Origin: Heliocidaris tuberculata
Lineage: Eukaryota > Echinodermata > Echinoidea > Camarodonta > Echinometridae
NCBI GenBank assembly: GCA_025618425.1
Contig: CM046844.1
Span: forward strand, 5,147,177-5,211,176
Length of the DNA stretch: 64,000 bases
Direction of reading: 5' to 3'
Shown here one piece after another: positions 10,046 through 21,949 of this stretch; within the stretch, counting starts at the first letter, position 1; each line of letters begins with the position of its first letter. The position numbers and the translations under genes were made by a program. The notes under the pieces were generated by a model. It was given only the letters and a program-made list of their open reading frames with translations, was not told the DNA's origin and did no database searches.

Positions 10046-11076
10046 GGAGCCTGTCCCGAAATAGTCACCCCATTTTACCCATAAGATTTGACCCCGTAAA
10101 GTTACTTAGACCATCTAAGTCATTGACAAAAAGGTTGTCAGCCTGACCGTAGCCGCCGGGTTAAGCCCCCAGAGCCCCCAAAAGGGACCCCCAAAAATAT
10201 TGTCAGGATTATGTAAACACACCCATTGTCTATCTTCACCTGTTTTACAAGGCATATAATAGAACAGCTTTTCAGGTATCTGTGATATGTGACTGCCAGG
10301 CTGAAATGTACTATTCATGTGTTAATTGCACAGATACCAAGCAAGCTTTTCTATTATGCCTTGTCAGATGGTCAATGGCTGTGTTTACATAATCCTGACA
10401 ATATTTTTTGGCTACTTTTGAGAAAGCAATACATTTTTCACAATGTAATAACTTTTTAACTTATTAACCAAAATACCAATTAACACCAAATTGCACCTCA
10501 AGAAGATTATTATACTCAAAATTATGTTATGAAAATTTAAAGTGAATTGAATGAAACGCTTTTGAATTATCATAGTCAGAAGGTAAGAAAATGTTTTTTC
10601 TTTCCTACAGAGCATTTTGAGGGGCAAAGCATTGTCAAAGGGCACTTTGGGGTTTTCATTTCAGGGGGTCTGACACCCCCTTCCCGATGGACAATTTTGT
10701 CAGTTTTTATATTTTTGGAATGTACATCCATAGCTCTTCCTTCTGACAAAATTTGGTCTCTGGGCTTTAAGGGGAAAAATTTACCCCAATTTTTAGGGGC
10801 TGTCTGACATCCCATCCCGACGGAAATTTTTGTCAGTTTTTTGTGTTTTGTAATGTCGACTCCAGTCATACTACTTCCTACTGACAAAGTTTGGTGCATG
10901 GGTAAGATGGGGTGAAATCGACCCGACTTTGGGGTCCCTTTTGGGGGCCCTGGGGGCTTAACCCGGCGGCTACGGTCAGGCTGACAACCTTTTTGTCAAT
11001 GACTCAGATGGTCTAAGTAACTTTATGGGGTCAAATCTTATGGGTAAAATGGGGTGACTATTTCGGGACAGGCTCC
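10046..11076. mobile_element. 1.03 kb nested inverted-repeat (foldback) element
   Basis: Ends are long inverted repeats of about 150 bp: GGAGCCTGTCCCGAAATAGT at 10046 and its complement ending at 11076. Both arms include the AACCCGGCGGCTACGGTCAG region. Inside are a second palindrome (10191-10411) and two diverged direct repeats (about 10665-10795 and 10797-10930). No transposase is encoded, so it is non-autonomous. No clear target-site duplication is visible. Confidence 0.8.
10191..10411. repeat. Inner palindrome of the nested foldback element
   Basis: TATTGTCAGGATTATGTAAA at about 10199 is matched by its complement ending near 10404. The arms are about 35 bp and inexact. Confidence 0.7.
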
Positions 11077-11080
11077 CAGA

Positions 11081-11880
11081 CTAGTTTCCTGGTGCAGGCG
11101 ACTCATAGTCGTACTTAATCGGCTCACTTTTCCAGCACCTATCCAAAGCTACTTCAAAACTGTGCTCACTAGGGGCAGTAATGGTGTCGTTGGAGAGATT
11201 ATTCCATGGTTTACGTATTCGTACGTACATAAAAAGAATTTTTGTATCTCTGAGTTTTGGTCCTAGGAATAAACAATTCTTACTATGCCTTCTTGTCTGA
11301 TCTCAGGATTGTAATACAAGATTTGGTGTTACATCAGAATCGTATTTATTAAAAATCTTGTACATTTCAATCATATCACCTCGAGCCCTCCTGTAAGCTA
11401 AGGTAGGGATATTCAACTGTCTCAATCGTTGTGCATAAGGCAGCCCCTTTAGCTCTGGGACTAATCTAGTCGCTCTTCTTTGGACATTTTCCAAAGCATG
11501 AATATGTTTCTTTAGGTAGGGGCTCCACACAGCATGAGCGTACTTTATTTGAGGGCGAACAAGCGATTTGTACAAAAGGGAGAAATTTTCCTAATCTAAA
11601 TAAACAAAGGTTCGTCTGATTAAATTCATTAGACTGTTTGCCTTATTGATCTTTGTATGAAAATGTTCTTCAAAATTCAGCTTATCATCAATCACCACTC
11701 CCAAATCTTTCTCAGATGACACTTGCATGAGGGCACTTGGTGAATTATCACATGTCATATTATACACAAATGGCCTTGCCAGGGCAGACTGGGAGTTACC
11801 AATGGCGAGAACACTTCTTGGGGTTGAATCTTAGCAGCCATTTGTCATACCAGCATTGGCCCGAGCCACTTTTGTCCACT
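11081..11880 (-). pseudogene. Decayed non-LTR retrotransposon RT C-terminus (CR1/L2-like)
   Basis: Minus strand carries WLLRFNPKKC, then in another frame SEKDLGVVIDDKLNFEEHF and INKANSLMNLIRRTF. After an in-frame TAG come LLYKSLVRPQIKYAHAVWSP, ENVQRRATRLVPELKGLPYA and LAYRRARGDMIEMYKIF. After another stop, KPWNNLSNDTITAPS runs to the terminal TAG at 11083-11081. These are standard blocks of LINE ORF2 downstream of the catalytic palm. At least two stops and one frameshift show it is dead. Confidence 0.85.
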
Positions 11881-12532
11881 TTTTCTGAACCCCTATAGCA
11901 TTGCTTTAGAATTTCATTGGGAGTGCAACCTCTCAAATTTAATCTTTGTTCAATTCATTACAATTTACTCCCAAAAAGTCAAATCTGAAGAGCTTGTGGC
12001 GTGAAATAATGAGACCCTGGCCAAAATAGGATGTTTTGACCAAAGGTGTTGCCACATTTTTACCGAAAATTGAGTTTTTGAAGAAAATCATGCCTACATA
12101 CAGTTCACTCGATTTATTTACAGCTCAAATTAAAGAGCTTGTTGAGTTCGTTTATTTGATACTAAATTTGGGATGACAGAACAAATACCTCTGGAGTTAT
12201 CGCCAATTTTGCGATTTTTGGCATGGGAGCATAATTTGCATGCAATTGCCCATTTCTCTATTTCATTTTTTCCATTGCGGATACCGTATAAAATCTTCGC
12301 GTTTTGTCGATAATGTCATCGACCGTTTTGCGTTTTCAGAGTGGTAGTCAATTTTTAACCTGTTTACACGGTTAACACGGTTAGCATGTTGGCTGCACAT
12401 ATGTTTCAAAAAGATACCAGTCTTTGCAATCGTTGGCTGGCGTGCTTCTTGCATTGCGTGGATCAATGGTCAAAGTCCTGTAAAAATGAAGTAATTTTGG
12501 AAAAGAAAAGCATATAAAGTAACCATAATACG
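11881..12532. other. SF3B4: Upstream region of SF3B4
   Basis: Region expected to hold the promoter and 5'UTR. No CpG-rich block, initiator or convincing TATA box could be assigned. A TATAAA at 12513-12518 is too close to the start codon to act as its TATA box. Remaining sequence is unremarkable. Confidence 0.3.
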
Positions 12533-12566
12533 ATGGCAGCCGGACCGCCACAAGAAAGAAATCAAG
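12533..12566 (+). CDS. SF3B4: SF3B4 exon 1 with start codon
   Basis: ATG at 12533 in context ACGATGG; encodes [11 protein letters not shown] and ends in phase 1 before donor GTAGGT. Confidence 0.94.
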
Positions 12567-15500
12567 GTAGGTATTGTATTCATTTCATGCAGAGCCAAAT
12601 ATATGATGAATAATATTTATTTGAGACATAAGATGTTCAGCTAAATAATTTTTTACTTAGCTCAAGCCTTAGCCGGCAGTCGTATGCTGAAGCCAAAGGC
12701 GGACTGGCGTAAACGTCTGTACCGGTAGGCGCGGCGGTAGAGTCTACTCTGTCGATCTACGCCAGCCGCGCTGGGGTGAAAAGGGTTAAAGGTACTGTAA
12801 AAAGGGAGTCGGTGCAGTTGGCTTGCGACAACGTCTAGCCACACGAGCTTGATGTTTTATAAAATATGACTTTGAACATCATGCTACACAGTCACAGGGG
12901 AAGCAATTTCCTGTACGGAGTGAACAAAAAAACAAGTGAACAAAAAAATCAGTGGGAAAGATTCATCCATTTCCATGTAGATCTAGATCTAGAGTATCTT
13001 ACTAAGTAGGCCTAAAGGATGATGTTTTCAGCTGGGAAGAGAATTCGGCCGGTACGACGTATACATGGCAAAATATCACTTTAAAATGCATAGCATGGCA
13101 GCATATCACATATCACACACATAGAGTCTAGATCTAGTCATGGATTGTATTTCCGAACAGATTGTATTACCGAACGTGTACAGTTAAGCGCCTAAAATGG
13201 GTTTTCATACGCGCAGGACTACCCGTATGAAAACCACACTATTGAAACAAAGGTTGTGTCTTTTTCCCATAGGTTTCACACGTTCGGAAATACAGTACCT
13301 TTTTCAAGGGACCAAAACGCCGCGTCGTTGGGAAGGGGTTCACTCGGAAGGGAATATCGTATTAAATCTAGACCTATGTTGTCTTTTTAAAAATTCCATC
13401 AACTTCTTTTTCTGTAGGACTTTGAGCATTCATTATGTAAGTTTCACAGATATTCATTTGATATTTTAATTGCTATCGTTGATTTTCTTAAAAGTGTTCG
13501 GACACTGGATCCACCACCATACAAATTACAATACATACCAAATTCAGGTCACAGGGGAACCGTGGTAGCCATGGTAGCACTTATACATGTAGACCTACAA
13601 GCTTATCTGAAGATAACCTTGTACTCCAGACTAGCTTTTACGGGTGAATAGGCTTCAATAGCTTTTGTGTGTATCAGCGGGCCTTTTTCCAGTCTAGACA
13701 ATTCATACATGAGAGGAAAATAATTATTTAAAATTTCATTTTCAATTCTGAATCCCCAAATTTGTGGCACAGTAAGAGTTGAAGAGTCCCTGAATCAGGT
13801 AATCTAGCAAAAAGAAAATTAAATCTTGCTTAGAGCTATTTTGTTATCTGTTTTTGACTGCTGCAACAGTGAATGTTGGACACAGTCCTACATAGGCCAG
13901 GGCCTATGAGTACCATGGTAGCAATGAACAGATAAAAAAATAACCATAAATATCACATTTTAGCGATGTAATCGGTGGTCCCGCTGCCCTAATCTGAAAA
14001 TTCTTGTGTTTTATGCGTGTCCGTAAGGAAAATGGGTTCCAAAACTGAGCTGTGTTTCAAGAAATTTTCAGTTTTAGATCGGGATTTTTCATGTGTCGCA
14101 AGCTCAAAAGTGTCCAATCGCATGTTGCAGTCAAAGATAGTCGCTGCATGAGACGCACACATGGTATCTCCATTAGTCTTGAGATTTCAGTTCTGATACC
14201 GCGGGAGCAGTTTTTGGCAGGGTTTAACACGGGGAACTCCGGCGTTGGACGCCAGCTCAGGCTGCTGGGACTTTTGATCAGCGGTGAACATACGCTCCCC
14301 ATTGACTCTATACATGCGGCCGAAAATCGATCTGCTCGGTGGAAAACTGCCTCCGAGACGGTAAATGAAAATGAATATTACCATGGCAATTCTTGATTTT
14401 CTTCCAGGATTTTTTTTTTTTTTTTTTCTAAAATAGTAACAATATTTACTCTCATGATTTGAGTAAGAAGTGAAAATATATATAAAATATATATGAAATA
14501 AAGAGCAAAAAAATAGGATTTTGTCTTAAGTGGCTGAATTCTCCCCCCCCCCCCCCTTTACTCTACGGTTAACCTTGCAAAACACCTTGGGAGTTTGCTA
14601 AACTCTTCCTCTTCCATGTCTTCCCGCCCATTATGCCCATCCGACCACTTCAACAATCCGATATCCGATCATGAGAAACATGAAAAAAAAAAAAATTATG
14701 GTGACATCGCGATATGGATTTACTTACCTTCACAAGTAGCTTTCGCTGTGCAATTAGCATTACAAAGTTAAAGACGGCGAGATCGGCACGGATTGTATGC
14801 TGTAGATGAATGGAGTACAAGGCAGTGGCAGTGCAATGCTTGGCAGTTCCGATGCAGCATGCTAAATTCAATTGTGCTAATATCTCGCAAGCATAGATGG
14901 CAGTATATACGGGCAGGGCAGACTTCGGTATAAATCTTCAATTCATTTTTGCATGCTTTCATGAGGAATCAGTGTAGTTCAGGTCACATGCATACATGAC
15001 CGTTTCAGTGCATCTTGTCAATAGGCATTTGTCCTCAAAGTAAAGAGAATGTTTGTGCTTAACTATGCTGATTACCACATTCTTCTGACTCCTGTGGGGC
15101 ATTCACCATATATACATATCTTTCTCAAGAAACTCTGAATAATCTGTGTTAGGAGTAGTCATGAGTACTGATAATTGAGAAATATAATTGTCACCTAATT
15201 AAACAAAACTGACAAATATATGACAACGGTATAAAATGCTTAGTAATGATAAAGGAATTCCAGCAAGTAGTCCCAACGACATGCACACAGTCCAGATGTG
15301 GCTTGTAGTGAATTTGATATTGTGCATGTTGCTTGTCCAAACAACCCATATTACTGTACCGATATATGAGATCATCCAGATTTACTGAAAGACAATTTCT
15401 TCTGAAATGGCATTCTGTCACTAGAACTCCTAATTCATTCACTTCTCTTGCTCTCATCATTCAGATGCTACTGTTTATGTTGGAGGCTTGGATGAGAAGG

Positions 15501-18500
15501 TGACAGAGGCATTACTATGGGAACTCTTCCTGCAGGCTGGACCTGTTGGTAAGTCCTGGGCTAATTCAAAGTGCCCAAAATGAGGCACAGACCTCCACAT
15601 GTCTTAAACTAGCTTCACTATTTCCTGACTTGGTAAATGTATTGCCAGCGATCTGAGACCTTCATAACATGTATCTTTACAACCAGATGTACAGAAATAT
15701 GCAGTAGTCTGCAGCCAATTTTCCAGTTTTATCTCTCATCTAGTTTACATCTTCACTCTCTAATAATTATATGTTGGTGACTTTATAGTGATAGCCTATG
15801 CTTATTGCTTATGACATTAAAACATTTGAGAAGATGTTTCATACGTTCTCCTGGATTTGCAAATTTTGGGAAGTTTCTTGCGTCAGAGTGTGACTGAAGC
15901 AGTGATATATATTTCTACAATTTTTGCCATTTGCTATTCATCTTTACTTAATTATAAATAACAATCTTGGCATTTTCTAGGTATGGACTCAAAATGGAAG
16001 TACAATTTCATGAGAAAGAAAGGAAAAATTCAAAGGAAACATTTTTAGTGTTCAAATGTAGGAGAGACAATGGAAAGCAGTAGTAACCTCATCTCCACAA
16101 TTTTCAATCCAATCTAGTGAACACTCACATGCCAAAGGACAGGGTGACCCAATCACATCAGGGGTATGGCTTTGTAGAGTTCATGGGGGAAGAGGATGCC
16201 GACTATGCCATCAAGGTGCTGAACATGATAAAGCTCTATGGCAAACCTGTCAGGGTCAACAAGGTAAGCTTCCTTCCTTGGCAATTTTAGGTCAATAATG
16301 GAGTAAACCTAAAAAAAGATGATCTCACATGCAGGGAAGTGTTTGCACATTCCAGATGCTGAACTTGACCAGATAATTTGAACCTGTTTGATCAAAGTTC
16401 ATATAGGTATATAATGACTTGTGCAGCTAAATGCCTGTGTAGAGGTTTTTATATCAGTGATTGTGAAATTTGTGATGACGTTCCTTTTTTTTATTATTCA
16501 GACTTCAAGTTGATGCTCGAAATGATCAATATAATGAACAGGGCTCCACTCTAACTTTCTTTCACAGGGGGTTCATATTCAACTCTTTGAAATCTGCATT
16601 TTTGGCCCCTTGTTAAAATTTCAAAAGGGGGGGTCCAGAGTTAAAATGTGAGGGCACATTTGAACAGGATTACTGTTAGTGTCGAGTCCTCTAATAAATA
16701 TGTTCAACTTTCAATCTTCAGGCATCCGCTCATCAGAAGAACCTTGACGTTGGAGCCAATATCTTCATCGGTAACCTTGACCCTGAGATTGATGAGAAGC
16801 TCCTCTATGATACCTTCAGTGCATTTGGGGTCATCTTACAAACACCAAAGGTATGAACACCTGTCATTAGATGGTTCTAAAATACATGATACAGTGACAA
16901 TTACTTCTCTGTCAATTTCCTGTTTCTGAATTCTTAACTTCAAACAAGGATCAAACGCTAAACGATTTTCCGTAGCTAGTATGGTCGTAAAAGTATTCTC
17001 AATTTGAAGTTCTCCTCAATGTTATTGTCTAATTAGAAGTTATCTAAGGCAATTATCATAGACATGATTTGTTTAATTGGTAATCGTATGGAGATTTGTG
17101 AGTTTAGTTGTCATCCTTTGATATTTAAAACGAATTTCTAAGTAGGATGGTAGCCTCGATCATATGCAAATTTTTGTTTTCACTCTTTCCTGTTATTTTT
17201 CTTGTTTAAATATATTCCAATATGCCTACTTCAACTGATATTCTGGTTTATCAGAAGTAGTCCTGGGTCAGGATTGTGTACCATGCAGATTAAGTTTTTC
17301 CTTTCAACCCATATCAGTATACACTGGTTTAAATTGATAGTTGTGATGTGAGATATATGTTCCTTCATTATTGTTTATGTGAACCTGTGTATTGTGTTAT
17401 TGTTAAAACAGAACAAGGAATAAATCATGATTATAAAGTTTTCTTCCTTTCTTTCAGATAATGAGGGATGTAGAATCGGGGAATTCCAAGGGGTATGCTT
17501 TCATCAACTTTGCCAGCTTTGAGGCAGCTGATGCAGCCATTGAGGCTATGAACGGACAGTACTTGTGTAACCGGGCCATCACTATATCATTTGCTTTCAA
17601 GAAAGATTCCAGAGGAGAGAGGCATGGATCAGCAGCAGGTAGGGATATAGTTTAGAGGAGAGAACAGATCCAGAAGTCACTAGCATTACTGGTTGCATTG
17701 GCTCACTGTGAAGTTTCTCATAATGTCTGTTGAGAGCTTGAAGGGTGTTAACTCTGTGTTAAACTATATTAGTTAACGACCTTCTGGCTCTGTACAGAAG
17801 ATATGTTTCCTGGTTTGTTCAGCTTACAAGGTAATGTAATTTGATGTTGTTTGAAGCATAATGAATGGAATTTTTATTAGTGACGTGAAAACCTATTTCA
17901 ACAAATATTTCTATTTTCATTGCCAATGCTAATTGTTTTCATTAGAGTTGTTTATAATTTTGTTGATGACTTTCATTAGAAATGGAAACTGGCAATGTAC
18001 AAAGTAGTTGAATTAATCACAATAAAAAAATTTAATTAAAAGGAGCTTGATTGGATGTTATGAAGTAATGGAAGCTTTTTTAAAAGGGATTTCTTAAATT
18101 TGCCATTGTGTCATCTCATTTTCCTAGTAGGGACTGTTTGATTGAATAATAAGAAAGGGAAGCAGATTCTTCAATATTTGTTTTCAGTTTGTCGTATAGT
18201 TGCCATCATCCAGCATTGACCTTGTGGTCATGTTCTTGCCTCAATAGCTCAATGAAAAGTATAGATACAGCTGGTTCAAAGATATTTTTAACCTGATATT
18301 ATTCACATGTAGCTTAGGCATGTTTTCTCAGTTACTTGATGAATTTTATAAATCCATGTAGATGTCGGAGTGTTGTTCAGAGAAGAAAATGTTTGTAAAA
18401 AATATTGTTTGCAAAAGACATACAGTAGTTTCCCAGTCTCTCTCTAAATTTCCATATTCTTCTTTCACCCCACAGAACGTCTTCTTGCAGCTCAGAACCC

Positions 18501-21500
18501 CCTCTCACAGGCAGACCGTCCTCATCAATTGTTTGCTGATGCCCCGCCCACATCTCAGGCCAACAGTGCAGTCCCGCCCATTGGTCAAGCCCCGCCTCCA
18601 CCACCATCTGGTAAGAACCATGAAGACAGAGAAGAAATCTATGTGATGTTAATATTTTACATATATATATAGCATGAATACTTCAACGTGGTTTGCAATG
18701 TTATTGTTAGCCTGCACTTCTACCGCAATTTACATCAATTCTTTCTCTGAAACAAACACTCGATGTATAGAGCAGTGCTTTTGGGATTGATGCTCTTGAA
18801 TGTGTTCACGATCCTCAGTGGCCTAAACTCCTCACAAAGGACTTTTCAGTTGTTGGTTAGTAGTAGTTGCTTTCCTGCAAGGATGTTCAATGATGTTTCC
18901 TGTCAAGGCAAAATAAAATCAGGCTTTATTGTTTAACATTGGTGATTATCAGAATTATTAGGTGAATTTTCAAAGGAGGGTTTCAACACATTCCAATTAA
19001 AGTATAAATTCATTTTTAATGGGTTGTTTTTTAACGTGAAAGTACATGTACTCCTTTTTTTTTATTGTAAATTTTGAAATTTATTTTTCATATCTACATA
19101 TCTGTTATTTCAGGAGGTACAGCAACCAGCAGCGCACCAACAAACACTCCCCTTCCCATGCCTCCTCCCTTCCCCATACCCCCTGGCATGCCACCTCCAG
19201 GCATGCCCCCAATGGGTATGCCCCCTCCAGGCATACCCCCTCCAATCCCTCCACCAGGAATGCCACCCCCACCCATGCCTCCTCCTCCTGTGCCACCTCC
19301 CGGTGGTATGCCCCCCATGCCAGGGCCGGGGAACATGCCACCCCCTCACCCCAACATGATGGGTGGGTTACCACCACCCCCTGTACCCCCGCCTGATATG
19401 AGGGGACCACCCCCAAGAGGGATGCCCCATGGTCCCCATGGCCCAGGACCATTCCCGCCCCCTCCTCACATGAGACCACCACCAATGGGTGGGCCACATG
19501 GACCACCAGATAGATTCAGGATGGGACCACCAGGTAAGGAACCGTAGCTTCACGAATTTTACCATCCCTTTTTAGCCAGACATTTTGCAGGTCATGAATT
19601 AATGTAGTATTTCCATGAAAGCTTCATTGACAATCGCCTTATGGCATACCCTGGAGCAAAATAAGCAAAATGCACTTCACATTTCTCCATCTTATAACAT
19701 GGAGATAAGTGGGTAATACTTTTGCAAAGTCACTTTTTCTCATTTCCATTTTCCATTCATCTACACACAAGGAAAACAAGCCCCCTGTTTTCTGTGGTAT
19801 ATGTGACTGAGCCTAAAAGATAAAGTTGAGTTCTGGTCATACACTTACATTGTGAAAGGAACTTTCTCAAAGCAATGGTGTAAGGTTGATCATGTCTACA
19901 TTAGAATTGGTGTTTACTGCGAGGCTTGGGAATCACCAAAATGATAAGAAACTGACCCAATCGCGCTGAAAAGCAGATGCACTGCACACTGAAATGTGTA
20001 TATTGGACTGCACACACATTTGGCATGAATGCTCAGCCCGAACACTTCAAATATTTCTCGTCATATATTGACTATGAGGGCATTTGAATAGCAATCCTTT
20101 TCAGGGGACATTTCTACTATGATGTTCTCCCAAACTGACATAAAAAGAATGAGAATGCTTACAAATTATTTTTCACCTTTCCCAGAACTCGACCTTCTCT
20201 TTAAAGGGCAATCCAACCTTTGTAATAATATGATTTGTGTGAAAGCAGAAAAATCACTATACATATGGGAATTTCAAATTGGCTTTGTTGGTACAGTCAC
20301 TGTGATGTAGTCAACTTTCCCATTTGCCCCAACACACAAAATGACTAAAATGTCAATTTTTCAAAATGTGTAACTCAGTAGGATCATTTTCTTTTTGGAG
20401 GACTTATGACGATATGTTATCTACAATATATTTTGAGTAGTGCCCCAAGGGAAAAGGTTGTTCACTGAAATGATATTTCGGTGAACTACAAATGGGAGAG
20501 TTGACCTTGAATATGTCACAATCGATTCACCAAATTGCCAATTTGAGATTAACATAGATGTAGTGATCTCATATTGCAAACATTCATAACTTTTTTGTTC
20601 TTTGTCTGATTTCTTTCAAGCTTTCACCATCCTGTTTCTGTTATTTTTCTCCTTTCACACAAATCATTTTTTTTTACAAATGCTGGATTGCCCTTTAATT
20701 GACATTACCATTGTAGGATCAGGTTATGCACTTGGTATCATAAGTCATTTTTTAAAGTAACCGTTCTTGTATATGTAAGTTTCAGACATCAAAAGATTGT
20801 TGGGGGCAGAATTTCAGAATTTGACACAATATGTGTTTCAACTTGCAAAAGCAATTTTACTTCTGAAGTTCTAACATTGCAGCCTTTGAATTTATTGAAA
20901 TATTGTGTTCTGCTTTTTGTGATGAAGATATTTGAAAGAAAAAAAAGACTCATGTAGATTAATTAACTTTGCCAAAAAAAATATTGCAGATTTTTCATGT
21001 GTGGTATTGCCCTATACATTGCATGAGAACTTCATAGTCAATGTATTATCTTTCTAAATTCATTTAACATACAGTATATGTATATCCTTTGAATTCTTTA
21101 CGTTATTGTACCTTCTTACGAACTGGGCAGTAATGTGTATTTTATCCTTCCTTTTGTTAGTACATGTATTGTTGTTATGCAGTAGCATGTATATGTGATT
21201 ACATAGGTTGTAATTTACAAACAAGATGTATCTTTCTTGACAGGTCACCATCAAGACAGATTCATGGGTCCGAGGGGACCACCCCCTCCTTTCAGAGGTC
21301 CTCCGAGGGGCCCTCCATTTGGTGGTGAGTAATTGCATCTCATCTTTTAGCTTTGAATATCCGAATATCACTGAAATCCAGAGTGATTGATTACTGATGC
21401 ATTTCATGATTCTCTACAATTCTTTTCATTCTTAATTCAGTGATTTTATACTTAATCATTGGTTTGGTAAAAGTTGGCATTCAAAACTATAATGTAGAAA

Positions 21501-21844
21501 AACGTTCATTGTCCCTTGTACATTATCTGTTCATAGGTGTCATGATGTATTATAATTCTTACTAATAGGGTCGTGGGAAATTTTGAAAATTATCTTTTTT
21601 TTGACCCATTAAATATGATTTGATTTTTATATATATATAAAACATGCATTTTTCTGAGACCACAGCCTGAATTTTCCTTGCCTTAGTATTAAACACGTTA
21701 ATAAAGTTCATCCTCATAATCATATCATTGCCTGTTGCTAAAAGCACTTTTGTCTTTTCTGCTTTTCTTCATTCAGGTCCCCCACACGGTGGACCACATA
21801 GAGGACCACCACCCCGCATGCCTCCTAGACCACCCAGATATTAG
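12533..21844 (+). CDS. SF3B4: Splicing factor 3b subunit 4 (SF3B4/SAP49), complete
   Basis: A nuclear subunit of the SF3b complex of U2 snRNP. It binds pre-mRNA near the branch site and contacts SF3B2. Nine exons join in frame: 12533-12566, 15465-15548, 16118-16263, 16722-16850, 17458-17638, 18476-18610, 19114-19533, 21244-21324 and 21777-21844, giving 425 residues against 424 in human. All introns are GT-AG. RRM1 spans about residues 13-91 (RNP2 VYVGGL at 15-20, RNP1 QGYGFVEF at 54-61). RRM2 spans about 100-178 (RNP2 IFIGNL at 102-107, RNP1 KGYAFINF at 142-149). The linker [20 protein letters not shown] is near-invariant in the family, and residues 237-425 are a Pro/Gly/Met-rich tail. The start is supported by [19 protein letters not shown], which matches the family N-terminus, and by A at -3 and G at +4. 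The large introns hold no other gene; intron 7 carries a 498 bp MITE. Confidence 0.97.
12567..15464 (+). other. SF3B4: SF3B4 intron 1
   Basis: GTAGGT donor and TTCAG acceptor. Contains an inverted pair of GTATTTCCGAAC / GTTCGGAAATAC words at about 13148 and 13279, a C run at 14542-14555 and A/T runs. No gene. A block at about 14050-14390 has open frames on both strands that match nothing I recognise. Confidence 0.6.
15465..15548 (+). CDS. SF3B4: SF3B4 exon 2, RRM1 RNP2
   Basis: Acceptor TTCAG, donor GTAAGT. Encodes [13 protein letters not shown] through FLQAGPV. The preceding intron is about 2.9 kb. Confidence 0.96.
16118..16263 (+). CDS. SF3B4: SF3B4 exon 3, RRM1 RNP1
   Basis: Acceptor TCTAG, donor GTAAGC. 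Encodes [10 protein letters not shown], the RNP1 GYGFVEF and the C-terminal helix and strand of RRM1, ending KPVRVNK. Confidence 0.96.
16722..16850 (+). CDS. SF3B4: SF3B4 exon 4, RRM2 RNP2
   Basis: Forty-three whole codons; acceptor TTCAG, donor GTATGA. Encodes [19 protein letters not shown] and [12 protein letters not shown], almost identical to vertebrates. Confidence 0.97.
17458..17638 (+). CDS. SF3B4: SF3B4 exon 5, RRM2 RNP1
   Basis: Acceptor TTTCAG, donor GTAGGG. Encodes [18 protein letters not shown] through [13 protein letters not shown] and completes RRM2. Confidence 0.97.
18476..18610 (+). CDS. SF3B4: SF3B4 exon 6, conserved linker
   Basis: Acceptor CCACAG, donor GTAAGA. Encodes [20 protein letters not shown] and the start of the proline-rich tail. 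Confidence 0.96.
19114..19533 (+). CDS. SF3B4: SF3B4 exon 7, Pro/Gly/Met-rich tail
   Basis: Acceptor TTTCAG, donor GTAAGG. A 420 bp exon of imperfect [13 protein letters not shown] repeats, low complexity but in frame throughout. Other open frames over it, on both strands, are shadows of its biased composition. Confidence 0.94.
20201..20698. mobile_element. MITE family A, copy in SF3B4 intron 7
   Basis: Terminal inverted repeats TTAAAGGGCAATCCAACCTT and GCTGGATTGCCCTTTAA enclose 498 bp with no ORF. TTAA at both outer ends is the probable target site. The interior includes a stretch like TTGCCAATTTGAGATTAACA and CATAACTTTTTTGTTCTTTG, shared with the copies at 24640-25034 and 52305-52601. Confidence 0.8.
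21244..21324 (+). CDS. SF3B4: SF3B4 exon 8
   Basis: Acceptor TGACAG, donor GTGAGT. Encodes [20 protein letters not shown], a Pro/Gly/Arg-rich stretch that continues the tail in frame. Confidence 0.92.
21777..21844 (+). CDS. SF3B4: SF3B4 exon 9 with stop
   Basis: Acceptor TTCAG. Encodes a [24 protein letters not shown] end and stops at TAG 21842-21844. Confidence 0.93.
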
Positions 21845-21949
21845 AACCTTTTTACCTGGTGGATGTTTTCCTTCCTACTAAGAAGGGCAGCACTCAGGTT
21901 ACCCTTGAGAACAGCTTTAAGATCTGGTCGACCCGGCTTCACTGTGGTC

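Noticed and set aside
12513..12518. TATAAA upstream of the SF3B4 start
   Set aside because: Only 15 bp before the ATG, too close to be the TATA box of a transcript containing that ATG.
14052..14396. 114-aa plus-strand frame in SF3B4 intron 1
   Set aside because: Open frames on both strands and a poly-T run just after; looks like a dispersed repeat fragment, but I could not identify its ends.
19094..19565. Minus-strand Gly-rich and Trp/His-rich frames opposite SF3B4 exon 7
   Set aside because: Shadows of the proline-rich coding exon; no independent signal.
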